From Myxococcales bacterium (lineage in GTDB: Bacteria > Myxococcota_A > Polyangia > Haliangiales > SHYZ01): DNA of 38,653 nucleotides. The notes beneath the pieces were generated by a model. That model saw only the letters and a program-made list of their open reading frames with translations. It did not search any database and was not told the DNA's origin. The position numbers were made by a program, and so were the translations under genes. The stretch is taken from assembly GCA_009692535.1 (NCBI GenBank), contig SHYZ01000010.1, forward strand, positions 1-38,653, in the 5' to 3' direction. Shown here piece after piece: positions 7,078 to 15,871 of the stretch; positions within the stretch are counted from its first letter, which is position 1, and the number at the start of each line of letters is the position of its first letter.

Positions 7078-8862
7078 GTGCGGCGCGCACTCGACTGGCT
7101 CGACGAGCGCACCGGCTATCGCAGCGCGCTCGGCCACGCGCTCGACGAGCCGGTGATCGGCGGCGCGTCGTGGCTCTACGTCTTCGGCTCGGTGCTCACG
7201 TTCATCCTCGTGCTGCAGATCGTCACGGGGATCCTGCTCGCGATGTACTACAGCGCGTCGGCGTCGGATGCGTGGGCCTCGGTCGCGTACATCCAGGACC
7301 GCGTCCCCTTCGGCTGGTTCGTGCGCGGACTCCACGCACACGGCGCGTCGGCGATGGTGATCGTCGCCGGGCTCCACCTCATGCAGGTGGCGACCTACGG
7401 CGCGTACCGACGCCCGCGCGAGGTCACCTGGTTGATCGGCGTGCTGCTGCTCGGGCTGATCCTTGCGTTCGCGCTCACCGGCTACCTGCTGCCGTGGGAT
7501 CAGAAGGGCTACTGGGCCACCAAGGTCGCGACCGGCATCATGGGCTCCTCGCCGGTGATCGGCGGCGCGCTGCAGCAGTTCGTGCAGGGCGGCAACGAGT
7601 ACGGCAACCTCACGCTGACGCGCTTCTTCGCGCTGCATGTCTTTGTGCTGCCCGCGCTCGTCATCGTCGGCGTCGTGGCGCACATCGCGCTCTTTCGCCG
7701 TCACGCCGTGACGCCGCGCTGGGGACGTGACGAGACCTGGCTGGCCGCGCGCACGACGCCGTTCTGGCCGACGCAGGCCACCTACGACATCGCCGCGATG
7801 GGTGCAGCATTCGCGGTGCTGGCCGCGATCACCATTTCGACCGGCGGCGTCGGCCTCGAGGCGCCTGCGGATCCGGGGAGCGGCTTCGACGCGCGCCCCG
7901 AGTGGTACTTCCTGCCGCTGTTTCAGATGCTGAAGTACTTCCACGGCCCGATGGAGACCTTCGCGGCGCTCGGCGTGCCGGCGATCGTCGGCGGGGTGTT
8001 GCTCTCGCTACCGTTCGTGGACCGCTCGCCTGATCGCTCGCCGTGGCGTCGCACGCCGTACCTCGGCGCGCTCTGCTGCATTGTTCTCGGTGCCGGCGCA
8101 CTCATCTACCTCGCGCGGGCCGACGATGCGGCCGATCGCGCGCTCGCGGCGCGGGTCGAGCAGGCCGGTGTGCAAGCCCGACTCGCGCGCAAGCTCGCGG
8201 CCGACGGCGTGCCGCCGCAGGGCGGGATGGCGGTGTTCGAGAATCGCGGCTACGCAGCGCAGCGGCTGTTCGTGCAGCACTGCGTCTCCTGTCACGGCGC
8301 GCCGAGCGCACTCATGCCGGAGCTCGCCGACGAGGCTCGGTTGCTCGAGCCGGCCGCACGCAGCGCACCCGATCTCGACGCCGGCTACGGTTCGCGTGCG
8401 TGGCTCCGCGGCTTCCTCGCGAACCCCGATGCGCCCGAGTACATGGGCCGCGTCAAGAAGGTGCAGGCGCTCGGCGAGAACCGGATGCCGCCGGCCGGGC
8501 TTGCGGGCGCCGAGCTCGACGCGGTCGTCGAGTGGCTCTATGCGCAGACCGGCGCACGCGACGCCAAGCCGGAGCTGGTCGCGCAGGGCTACACGCTGAT
8601 CGAAGAGGGCAAGTGCACCGACTGCCACATGGTCGACGGCGAGACACCGGACATCGCGCCGAACCTCGGCGAGCGGGGCAGCCGCGAGTACCTCGAGTCG
8701 TTCATCGCGCGGCCGGACCGGCTGCGGCACTTTGGCAAGGCGAACGAGATGCCGGTGTTCCACGGCAAGCTCAGCGAGGAAGAGATTCGCGCGCTCGCCG
8801 GCTTCGTACACTCGCTCTCGTCCATGCCAGCCGCCACCGGCAAAGTCGTCGCTAAACCGTGA
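7078..8862 (+). CDS. Cytochrome b / subunit IV / diheme cytochrome c fusion protein
   Basis: 594 residues from GTG. Residues 1-210 are a cytochrome b6-like half with four membrane helices; heme ligands are His86/His100 and His187/His202. The 14 residues between the latter pair is the b6 spacing, not the 13 of mitochondrial-type cytochrome b. Residues 228-345 resemble subunit IV, with the quinol-site motif PEWY at 274-277. From about 385 two cytochrome c domains follow, with heme motifs CVSCH (402-406) and CTDCH (513-517) and likely Met ligands near 470 and 558. Together with the Rieske gene just upstream it would make a complete quinol:cytochrome c reductase from two genes, with the c domains on the outer face. 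It may be cleaved after synthesis, as in some rhizobial b/c1 precursors, but no cleavage site is evident. Confidence 0.93.
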   Translation: MRRALDWLDERTGYRSALGHALDEPVIGGASWLYVFGSVLTFILVLQIVTGILLAMYYSASASDAWASVAYIQDRVPFGWFVRGLHAHGASAMVIVAGLHLMQVATYGAYRRPREVTWLIGVLLLGLILAFALTGYLLPWDQKGYWATKVATGIMGSSPVIGGALQQFVQGGNEYGNLTLTRFFALHVFVLPALVIVGVVAHIALFRRHAVTPRWGRDETWLAARTTPFWPTQATYDIAAMGAAFAVLAAITISTGGVGLEAPADPGSGFDARPEWYFLPLFQMLKYFHGPMETFAALGVPAIVGGVLLSLPFVDRSPDRSPWRRTPYLGALCCIVLGAGALIYLARADDAADRALAARVEQAGVQARLARKLAADGVPPQGGMAVFENRGYAAQRLFVQHCVSCHGAPSALMPELADEARLLEPAARSAPDLDAGYGSRAWLRGFLANPDAPEYMGRVKKVQALGENRMPPAGLAGAELDAVVEWLYAQTGARDAKPELVAQGYTLIEEGKCTDCHMVDGETPDIAPNLGERGSREYLESFIARPDRLRHFGKANEMPVFHGKLSEEEIRALAGFVHSLSSMPAATGKVVAKP

Positions 8863-8910
8863 CGCGCCCCACGCGACGGTCACCGTTGACAGCCGCAAAG
8901 TGCCGCGCCA

Positions 8911-8936
8911 CCATCCGAGCCTGAGTTTTCGGATGG
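8911..8936 (+). promoter_or_regulatory. Inverted repeat between the cytochrome gene and the WXXGXW gene
   Basis: CCATCCGA at 8911-8918 pairs perfectly with TCGGATGG at 8929-8936 around a 10-base loop. There is no T run after it, so it may be a weak terminator for the cytochrome operon or a regulatory hairpin. A TTGACA hexamer lies just upstream at 8886-8891, without a convincing -10 at 17 bp. Confidence 0.45.
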
Positions 8937-8981
8937 CGCATGCCGTCCCCGATTCAGACCGTTCCCAAGGAGACTCGATAC

Positions 8982-9584
8982 ATGAAACGAAATGTCATCG
9001 CCTTTGTGGTTGCAGGGTTTGTGGCCGTTGGCGCACTCACGGCCTCGACCGGTTGCGTGATTCGCCTCGCCCCGCCCACGCTCGTCGTGGATGTGGACCC
9101 GCCGCCGCCGAGAGTGGTCGCGAGGCCCTTGGCGCGCCCCGGCTACAACTGGGTCGAAGGCCGTTGGGTTCGTCGCGGTGGGCAGTGGCAGTGGAAGGCA
9201 GGGCACTTCCAGCGGGGGCGCTCGGGTCACGGCTGGGTCGACGGCCACTGGGAGCGTCGCGGCAACCGGCACCACTGGGTCGAGGGCCGCTGGGTGGTTG
9301 GCGCCGCGATCAGTGGTGGTGGCGTCGTGATTGTCGGGCCGTCGCCGATCGTGGTGCCGCCGCCGATCGTGGTGCCGCCGCCGGTCGTGGTGCTGCAGCC
9401 GGTCGTGGTGCCGCCGCCGGTCGTGGTGCGCGATCACCGCGGTGGCGGCGCGCCGCCTCCAGTCGCGGCCGAGGCGCCCCATCACGAGCACGCGCACCCG
9501 CACCCGCATGCGGCGGGTGATCACCACCACCACGAGCACGCGCACCCGCACCGCTCCGGTGGCAATCACCACCACCCGTTCTAG
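8982..9584 (+). CDS. WXXGXW-repeat lipoprotein with His-rich tail
   Basis: 200 residues. A lipoprotein signal ends at Cys25 (lipobox STGC). Residues 55-110 hold WXXGXW-type repeats (WVEGRW, WVDGHW, WVEGRW and relatives), a motif of small envelope proteins with unknown biochemical role. A valine/proline repeat (VVPPPIVVPPPVVV and so on) forms an extended stalk encoded by an imperfect GTGGTGCCGCCGCCG repeat. The C-terminal 40 residues are dominated by His with Glu, Ala and Pro, which suggests metal binding or buffering. Start ATG 8982 is supported by AAGGAG at 8967-8972; the frame is open further upstream without an RBS. It is followed 42 bp later by a porin-like gene whose mature N-terminus also begins with a His cluster. 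Confidence 0.85.
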   Translation: MKRNVIAFVVAGFVAVGALTASTGCVIRLAPPTLVVDVDPPPPRVVARPLARPGYNWVEGRWVRRGGQWQWKAGHFQRGRSGHGWVDGHWERRGNRHHWVEGRWVVGAAISGGGVVIVGPSPIVVPPPIVVPPPVVVLQPVVVPPPVVVRDHRGGGAPPPVAAEAPHHEHAHPHPHAAGDHHHHEHAHPHRSGGNHHHPF

Positions 9585-9626
9585 TTCGGCTGGTTCGGCC
9601 GAAATCCCTGCTATCGTGCGCTCGTC

Positions 9627-11126
9627 ATGCGAGCGCACGCTTCCTTCCTCCTTCGACTTCTTGTCCTGGTGATCTTGGCGGCGCGGGCACTCCCCGCGCA
9701 CGCCCATGAGCACCGCGATCTTGAGGCGCGTCTCGTCGACCTCGAGAAGCGCGCGGTCACGAGCGACGCGCAGGCGTCGACCATCGCCGACCTTTCGGCC
9801 CAACTCGAGTCGCTTCGGCAGGGGCTCGAAGCGGCGCGGGGCGCGGGCGTCGGGCAGGGCGCGTCGGTCGAGGCCCTCGCGCAGCGAGTCGATGCGCTCG
9901 AGACTCGCGTAGGGAACGTGCGCGAGGAGGTCTCCACCGCGAAGTCGATGGCACAGGCGGCACAGGCGCCTGAGTCGGTCGCGCCTGGCGCTGGCACCTA
10001 CGACGACGGCTTCGTGCTCGGCACCGACGACGGTCGTTTTCGCCTGCGCACCAAGAGCTACGTCCAGGTGCGTCACGTCGCGCGCGCCGACGACGACGGG
10101 CTCGCTGAGAGTTCGTTCCTGCTGCGCCGTGCGCGGCTCAGCTGGGATGGCCATGTGTACGCGCCGACGCTCAAGTTCAAGGTGGTCACCGAGCTCGCGA
10201 GCTCACAGGCCGAGCTCCTCGACTACCTCATCGAAGGCAAGCTCGGTCCGGTCGCACTCCGCGCGGGACAGTTCAGGGTGCCGTTCACAGCGACTGAGCT
10301 CGCAGGCGATGACACCGCGCTCTTCGTCGACCGCTCGGTGGCGAACGACGAGTTCAACTACGGCCGCGACGTCGGCGTGATGGCGAGCCTCTTCGCGGGG
10401 TCGCGCGTCGAGCTTTCGCTCGGCATCTGGAACGGCGCCGGGCGCGGCGTGAAGGCCAACGACAACGTCGACCCGCTGGTGGTAGCGCGGGCGACCGTCG
10501 GTGTGCTGGGCAAGGCGTGGCGGCGCGAGGAGGGGGACCACGATCAGGTCGGCAGGCCGGGGCTCATGCTCGGCGTGGCCGGCTCGTTCGAGAACGCGCC
10601 GGTGCCCGATACCTTCTTTCACAGCACCATCAGCACGGTGCTCGACGACACCGACATCGACGACGACGGCGAGCGCGACAACGTGCAGGTGATGCAGGCC
10701 GAGCTCGACCTCGCATTTCGTTGGCAGGGGATCGCAGTCGAGGCCGAGGGGTACGTGCGGAAGGAAGCGTGGGGCGTCATCGGCGAGGCGCAGGCCGATC
10801 CCGAGCACCGCTTCACGCCCGACGGCACGCTCCTCGGCTACTTCGCGCAGGCGAGCTGGTTCGTGCTGCCCACGCGGTTCGTGGTCGGTGCGCGCTATGC
10901 GTTCGCCGAGCTCTCGCCGGTGACGATCGGTGGGCGCAAGCGCGCGACGGTGCCGCTCGGCGACGAGCGGACCGAGCTGAGTGTGGTCGCCGCCTACCAT
11001 CGCTTCCGCCACGGCGTGAATCTCACCGCGATGTACTCGTGGCTCAACTGGGGCATCGAGCACGCGAGCGATCCCGAGGGGCTCTCGGAGCACCGCACGA
11101 TCCTCGAGATGCAGGTCGGCTTCTAG
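9627..11126 (+). CDS. Porin O/P-like outer membrane channel
   Basis: 499 residues. A signal peptide of about 26 residues ends near PAHAHEH. Residues 29-110 form a heptad-rich coiled coil (DLEARLVDLEKRA and VEALAQRVDALETRV), as in trimeric porins with a periplasmic coil. The rest alternates polar and hydrophobic residues in beta strands and ends in Phe (EMQVGF), the outer membrane insertion signal. Segments FRLRTKSYVQVRHVARAD, LRRARLSWDGHVY and LRAGQFRVPFTATEL match the phosphate-selective porin O/P family. Transport specificity cannot be read from sequence. No Shine-Dalgarno is evident before ATG 9627; coupling to the upstream His-rich lipoprotein gene is likely. Confidence 0.88.
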   Translation: MRAHASFLLRLLVLVILAARALPAHAHEHRDLEARLVDLEKRAVTSDAQASTIADLSAQLESLRQGLEAARGAGVGQGASVEALAQRVDALETRVGNVREEVSTAKSMAQAAQAPESVAPGAGTYDDGFVLGTDDGRFRLRTKSYVQVRHVARADDDGLAESSFLLRRARLSWDGHVYAPTLKFKVVTELASSQAELLDYLIEGKLGPVALRAGQFRVPFTATELAGDDTALFVDRSVANDEFNYGRDVGVMASLFAGSRVELSLGIWNGAGRGVKANDNVDPLVVARATVGVLGKAWRREEGDHDQVGRPGLMLGVAGSFENAPVPDTFFHSTISTVLDDTDIDDDGERDNVQVMQAELDLAFRWQGIAVEAEGYVRKEAWGVIGEAQADPEHRFTPDGTLLGYFAQASWFVLPTRFVVGARYAFAELSPVTIGGRKRATVPLGDERTELSVVAAYHRFRHGVNLTAMYSWLNWGIEHASDPEGLSEHRTILEMQVGF

Positions 11127-11183
11127 CGGGTCGTCGCGTCGGCGGCGCGCCGGCGTTGGCGCGATGGGAGCAGCGCGGTGGCG

Positions 11184-12581
11184 TCAGCGTGCCGCGAGGC
11201 CGCGGGCAGCGGCGACACGGACCTTCGGCGACGGGTCGGCGAGCGCGTCAAGCAGCGCGGCGGGCACGCGGCCGCGCGTTGCTGCGAGTGCGCTGACCGC
11301 GGCGATGCGCACGAGGGGCGAGCTCGCGTGCGCGAGGGGCTCGAGCGGGCTGCGGTCGCCGTTGGCGCGAACCAGGAGCAGCGCGGCGTCGAGCCGGAGC
11401 GCGTCCTCGGCGAGCAGGAGGACGCGCGTGAGCACCGGGAGCGCGGCGTCGGTGCGGCCGAGGGCGAGCAGTGCGCGCGCCGCGGCGAGTTGCACGGTTG
11501 GGTCGACGTCGACCGCGAGACCGGCGAGCGCGCGGGGGGCGTCGGTGCCAACGAGGTCGGCGGCCGCGCCGGCGGCTGCAACGCGCACGGTGGGATCGCC
11601 CGCGGCGAGCGCGCTGGCGAGCACCGATGCGGCAGTGGTGCGGTCACCGCTACGCGCTCGCGCGGTGGCGGCGGCGAGCGCGAGGTGCAGGTCTGTCCCG
11701 GCTGCGGCACGGTCGAGCGCGGCGCGGCGCTCGTCGGGCTGCGCCCCGGTACTACGCGCGGCAAGCACGACCGCGGCGAGGCGTACGCCGAGGAACGGAT
11801 CGGCGAACGCCGGCAGCGCTGCCTCGGCGTGCGCGCCGAAATCGGCGAGTGCGCGGAGCGCGGCGGCGCGAACCGGTCCTGACGGATCGCGCTGCGCTAG
11901 CGCTAGGAGCGCGGCGGCGCGCTCGTGCAACCCCGCGCGGACCAGGGCCTGCACGCCGGCGCGGCGCACGCTCGCGTCTGGATCATCGAGTGCGGCGACG
12001 AGGTCGGCAGCCGCGTGCCGCCCAAGGCGCGCAGCGAGTGCGCCGACGGCGAGTGCGCGTGCGGCCGGCTCATCGGAGGCGAGCGCGAGCGCGAGGATTT
12101 CGGGCGCGTCGGGGTGAGCGGTGAGCAGCGCGGCGGCGGCGCTCGCGCGTACCACCTCGTCGTTATCCGCGAGCAGGGCCGCGACCGGGTCGGCGAGTTC
12201 CTCCTCGTCGAGCGCCACCGCGGCCTCGACGGCGGCCCGTCGCGCATCGGCGCTAGGCGAGGCGAGCGCCTGCCAGAGCGTGGCGATAGCGAACGCGCGC
12301 AAGGTCACGGACTCGTCGCTGCCGAGGCGCGTGGTGAGCTCGCGGTAGGCCGCGACCGCGCCGGCTGCGTCGCCCGAGAGCAGCCGCGCGCCGATGCGCA
12401 CGCGGTAGAGCAGCGGCTCGCGCGGGTGTCGCGGCAACTCGGCGGCGACCAGCGCTTCGGCGCCGACGACATCGCCAGCCACGAGCAGCGCCTCGGCCCT
12501 GCGCGCTGCAGCGGGCGGTCCGCCGCAACCGGCGTTGGCGAGCGCGGCGAGCAGCGCGAGGAGAGCGGGGGGCAGGCGCAT
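11184..12581 (-). CDS. HEAT-repeat lipoprotein
   Basis: 465 residues. A lipoprotein signal peptide ends at Cys19 (ANAGC). Residues 25-100 resemble a TPR-like helical start (GDVVGAEALVAAELPRHP, GDAAGAVAAYRELTTR). The remainder is a series of roughly 30-residue HEAT/PBS-type repeats with the pattern D-P-x-x-x-V-R-x-A-A-x-x-A-L, for example DPDASVRRAGVQALVRAG, DPSGPVRAAALRALADFG and DPSPKVRVAAARGLAAR at the very end. Such solenoids are protein-binding scaffolds; the partner is unknown. It follows the NlpC-like lipoprotein gene by 32 bp on the same strand, so the two are probably co-transcribed. It converges on the porin gene. Confidence 0.9.
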   Translation of the reverse strand: MRLPPALLALLAALANAGCGGPPAAARRAEALLVAGDVVGAEALVAAELPRHPREPLLYRVRIGARLLSGDAAGAVAAYRELTTRLGSDESVTLRAFAIATLWQALASPSADARRAAVEAAVALDEEELADPVAALLADNDEVVRASAAAALLTAHPDAPEILALALASDEPAARALAVGALAARLGRHAAADLVAALDDPDASVRRAGVQALVRAGLHERAAALLALAQRDPSGPVRAAALRALADFGAHAEAALPAFADPFLGVRLAAVVLAARSTGAQPDERRAALDRAAAGTDLHLALAAATARARSGDRTTAASVLASALAAGDPTVRVAAAGAAADLVGTDAPRALAGLAVDVDPTVQLAAARALLALGRTDAALPVLTRVLLLAEDALRLDAALLLVRANGDRSPLEPLAHASSPLVRIAAVSALAATRGRVPAALLDALADPSPKVRVAAARGLAAR

Positions 12582-12613
12582 GCGCGGAGCGTAGCGCGCA
12601 GCTGGCGTCGCTG

Positions 12614-13459
12614 TCAGCGGATGAGACTGGCCGCAGCGAGACGGCCGACGAAGAGCTCGCCCGCGAGGTGCCGCTGTGCGGAACGGTCCGACGCTGAGTA
12701 GGGGCGCACGAAGGTGTTGAGGACGCGGCCGGCCTCGTCGCGCTGGCGCGACGGCTCGACGACGTGGAGCCAGCCGCGCCGCACGACCTTGCGCTGCGCG
12801 TAGACGAATTCGATCGCGCCGCTCGCGCCGCGCCCGGTGATGACGCCGATGGTGTCGCCGCCATCGAAGAGGAGTAGGTCGCCGACCTCGGCGCCGTCGA
12901 CGCTCAGGAGTCGCGGACGGAGTGCGGCGAGGAGCGCGGAGCCGTCGGGCAGCGAGGCGAGGTCACCACCCACGCGCGCGCCGAGCTCTGTAAGGAGGAG
13001 TCGTGCGAACGGCCACGCACCGAGTGGCGTTCGTACGCCGACGTGGGCAAGGGGGGCGGTGCGGTCCGACTCAGTCGTGGTCGCGGCGCGGCTCGTGACG
13101 ATGGGCACCTTGGGGCTGGAGCCGAGTGAGCGGGCGTCACGTGGGCGAGCAGCCGATGCCGTCGCGCGTGGCGCGCCCGTGGCGGTTGCGTACGGCGCTG
13201 AGACCGGGATGCGCGGGCGGCGTGCTGTGGCGCTTGCGTGCCGGGCGTCGGCGGCGCCGACACCGAGACGGTGCGCAGTCGGTAGCGTGTGTGCGGCGGC
13301 CACACGCCCGGCGTTGGGCTGTGCGGGTTCGGCGGCGCCACGCGGTTCGGCGGCCGCCACGCCCCCGAGCACCGGAGCGCGGAAGCGATACGGCATCGCA
13401 CGCGGCGCGCACGCTGTCGTGGCCAGCACCACGCCGGCGAGCATCATCACTGCGCGCAT
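12614..13459 (-). CDS. Lipoprotein with NlpC/CHAP-like C-terminal domain
   Basis: 281 residues. A lipoprotein-like signal ends at Cys17 (TTAC). A long Ala/Arg/Pro linker of low complexity covers about residues 20-135. The C-terminal domain includes EVGDLLLFDGGDTIGVITG (about 191-209) and IEFVYAQRKVVRRGWLHVV, resembling the central strands of NlpC/P60 or CHAP peptidoglycan hydrolases, where the catalytic His sits in such a segment. No Cys is found where the nucleophile should be, so it is probably a non-catalytic relative if the fold is right. It precedes the HEAT-repeat lipoprotein gene and is divergent from the gene at 13528. An alternative ATG four codons in would also retain the signal peptide. 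Confidence 0.75.
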   Translation of the reverse strand: MRAVMMLAGVVLATTACAPRAMPYRFRAPVLGGVAAAEPRGAAEPAQPNAGRVAAAHTLPTAHRLGVGAADARHASATARRPRIPVSAPYATATGAPRATASAARPRDARSLGSSPKVPIVTSRAATTTESDRTAPLAHVGVRTPLGAWPFARLLLTELGARVGGDLASLPDGSALLAALRPRLLSVDGAEVGDLLLFDGGDTIGVITGRGASGAIEFVYAQRKVVRRGWLHVVEPSRQRDEAGRVLNTFVRPYSASDRSAQRHLAGELFVGRLAAASLIR

Positions 13460-13527
13460 GGAACCAGCTTCCGGTGCACCGCCGCGCTGGGCAAGAATCC
13501 GACGACGCTGCTAGGTTGTCGGCCTTC

Positions 13528-13905
13528 GTGCGTGCTCGCCTCCGCCGCCTCGCAGGACTCATCCTGCTGCTCGTCCTGATCTTCGTCGGCGGGCGTCTGC
13601 TGCTCGGCAGCGACCGACCGGTCAGCGTCACGATCGTCTACCGCTTGGCCGAAGGCACTCCGGCCGACGAGCTCGAGGCCACGCTGCGCCCCGAGGCCGG
13701 TGGTGAGCCGGCGGCGCACTTTCGCTCGCGCCGGATCGCGTCCGAGGTCGTGCAGACCACGCGCCTGCGCCCGGGCGTCTATCGCGTGGAGCTGGTGGTG
13801 CGCGGCCCGCTCGGTGCCGCCCACGCCTCGCGTCGGCTCGCCGTCGAAGCAGGCACGCGCAAGATCGTCGTCGAGCTCGCCGGGCTCACTCCGCGACCTC
13901 GCTGA
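13528..13905 (+). CDS. Small membrane-anchored protein of unknown function
   Basis: 125 residues from GTG 13528. Basic N-terminus (RARLRRL), one hydrophobic helix (AGLILLLVLIFVGGRLLL), then a periplasmic beta-rich domain of about 95 residues with PVSVTIVYRLAEG, EVVQTTRLRPGVYRVELVVRGP and RKIVVELAGL. This looks like a single carboxypeptidase-regulatory or Ig-like beta sandwich on a membrane stalk, but I cannot name the family. A TTG four codons upstream is a possible start. Its end overlaps the end of the convergent Kelch-like gene by 20 bp. No enzyme signature. Confidence 0.7.
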   Translation: MRARLRRLAGLILLLVLIFVGGRLLLGSDRPVSVTIVYRLAEGTPADELEATLRPEAGGEPAAHFRSRRIASEVVQTTRLRPGVYRVELVVRGPLGAAHASRRLAVEAGTRKIVVELAGLTPRPR

Positions 13906-15802
13906 GCGGACAGAACGCGACCGGCTGGCCGGCGGCGTTGCGTGCGACATCGCCCGGGGCGCGCGTGGCGCCGGGCGGCAGCGCGTCGAGCAGCGGATCG
14001 ATCGTGCCGTCGTGCGGGTTGTAGAGCTCGGCTTCGGGCACGCCGATCAGTGCGCCCTCGGCTGCGCGCCATGCGAGCCCACCCGTGAGCAGCACGCCGC
14101 CGCCGGCGAGTGTTGCGCTGCGGTGCGCGAAGCGCGGCTCGAGCAGCCCGGTGAGCAGCGCGAAGGTCGCGGTGCGCGCCGACCACCGCCACGCGTCACG
14201 CACGGCACAGTGGTGAGTGGCGAGCGCGCCATCAGGACAGGGCACACCGGCGCGTGCCGTCATCGGGCTCCCGCCGGTGACCAGCACGTCGCCGCCGACG
14301 ATCGCGATGGCGTCGTGGTAGGCGACCGGTTGCGCGTCCACCGGCCCAACTGGGGTCCACGCGGGGAGCGTGCCGCCCGGGGCATAGGTGAGCACCATCG
14401 CGAGCGGCCCGGTCGGCTCGGCGGTGACCCCGCTCGTGACGGCAAAGCCCCCGACAACGAGCAGCTGCCCGGCGTTGAGCGCGGTGCTGGTGTGGAACGC
14501 GCGGGCGGGCAGCGGCGGGCCGTCGGGCGTCCATGCGGTCGGGCTCACCAACGGCGCGTCGCCCGCAAGCCCGGTGACCACGAGCGTGCTCTCGATCGCT
14601 TCCGAGCCCAACCCGCTGCCGAGGTTGCCGCCGAGCAGTAGCGCGACGTCCTCGTCGAGGCGCGTGAGGGTCGCCCCCGCGCGGAGCGACGGCAGCACTG
14701 CGGTCCCGGCGCGGCGTGCGCCGGTGCGCGGGTCGAGCAGGTCGAGCGTCGTGTCGGGCAGGCCCGGGTAGTCGGTCCAGCCGCCGGCGGCAAGCGGCGG
14801 CGAGCCGTCGTGCGTCGTTGCACCGAAGAGGCGCGCTGACGCGCTGTTCGCGCCGGCCGGCTCGACGGTCAGGCTGTCGTGCGACGGATCGTAAATGATG
14901 ATCTCGCTCGGCGCCGAGATCGCCCCGGGAGCAGGCACGAAGCGGAACGGCTGCTTTGACTCGTCCTCGCGGACGCCATCGGCCGCCGGGATGCGCGTGG
15001 GATCGCCGACCACGGCGACGCCACCGGTAAGCAGCAGACGAAACGTGCCATCGGTTGCACTGGTGAGCAGGAGCGCGTCGTGGAAGGCGCGCGCGACGAG
15101 ACCGGGCGCTTGGAGCTCGCGAAATACGCCACGGCGCGCGTCGTAGAGTTCGACCGAGTCGGTCGCGTAGAAGCCCCCGGTCGGCTCGCCGCCCGCGTTC
15201 ACGCCGAGATCGAACGCGGCGCCCGACGGCACGAGTCCGCCGATCAGCAACACGTCGCCATTGGGCAGCGGCGTGGCCGAGTGAAACGCGCGTGGTCGAA
15301 CCAGACGCCCGGGCGCGCAGCGAAATCGCCCCGCGTCAGAGAGCAGCACGCTGATCTCGCCTGTCAGCTCGTCGCGCGCGAGTGCCGTCACGGTGCCCGA
15401 CGCATGCAGCCGCGTGTTGGCGTCGCGATCGCGGCGGTAGAGTTCGACCACCAGCTCGACCTCGCCCGCGCCGTCGGGGAGCGCGATCGATCGGGCGCGC
15501 CCGTCGCGCGCCATCACGGCATCGCAGAGCAGCGGTCCGCCCGGGATGCGCCACGACAGGCGCAAGGTCTCGATGTCGTCCGGCGCCTGGGCAGGCGTCT
15601 CACGCGGTGGATCGAGCGGGCACCTGCCGCTCGAGTCGGGCGCCGGCGCCTGGTGCACGCGCAGTTGAAACGAGTCGCCTTCCGGGAGACAAGCGCCCAC
15701 AAACGTGAGCGCGAGCAGGGCACAGCGTCGGGCGACGCGATGCGTGAGCGTCTCTGGTCGAAGGGCTCGGCTTGACAGTCGAGCGGCGCGTGGAATAAGC
15801 AT
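13886..15802 (-). CDS. Kelch-like beta-propeller lipoprotein
   Basis: 638 residues. A long basic N-region leads to a lipoprotein signal ending at Cys38 (FVGAC). After an N-terminal domain of about 140 residues, at least five Kelch/galactose-oxidase-type blades follow, each with the signature P-R-A-F-H-S-A-T-x-L-x-x-G-x-V-L-x-x-G-G: LVRPRAFHSATPLPNGDVLL, VARAFHDALLL, PARAFHTSTALNAGQLLVV, VAYHDAIAIVGGDVLVTGG, PRFAHRSATLAGGGVLLTGG. This predicts a surface-exposed beta-propeller for protein or glycan binding. The start ATG 15802 is the only ATG close to the signal peptide. The gene is divergent from the thiolase gene with 69 bp between them. Confidence 0.88.
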   Translation of the reverse strand: MLIPRAARLSSRALRPETLTHRVARRCALLALTFVGACLPEGDSFQLRVHQAPAPDSSGRCPLDPPRETPAQAPDDIETLRLSWRIPGGPLLCDAVMARDGRARSIALPDGAGEVELVVELYRRDRDANTRLHASGTVTALARDELTGEISVLLSDAGRFRCAPGRLVRPRAFHSATPLPNGDVLLIGGLVPSGAAFDLGVNAGGEPTGGFYATDSVELYDARRGVFRELQAPGLVARAFHDALLLTSATDGTFRLLLTGGVAVVGDPTRIPAADGVREDESKQPFRFVPAPGAISAPSEIIIYDPSHDSLTVEPAGANSASARLFGATTHDGSPPLAAGGWTDYPGLPDTTLDLLDPRTGARRAGTAVLPSLRAGATLTRLDEDVALLLGGNLGSGLGSEAIESTLVVTGLAGDAPLVSPTAWTPDGPPLPARAFHTSTALNAGQLLVVGGFAVTSGVTAEPTGPLAMVLTYAPGGTLPAWTPVGPVDAQPVAYHDAIAIVGGDVLVTGGSPMTARAGVPCPDGALATHHCAVRDAWRWSARTATFALLTGLLEPRFAHRSATLAGGGVLLTGGLAWRAAEGALIGVPEAELYNPHDGTIDPLLDALPPGATRAPGDVARNAAGQPVAFCPLSEVAE

Positions 15803-15871
15803 TTCGAGGCTTTGAGGCGGAGTCGTCGACCTCCGGGCCAGCTTAACACCAACCTGCCGAGGCTGAAAAAG

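Noticed and set aside
11925-12701. Open + frame antisense to the HEAT-repeat gene
   Set aside because: Shadow of repeated DPxxxVRxAA codons; no motif, crosses two genes.
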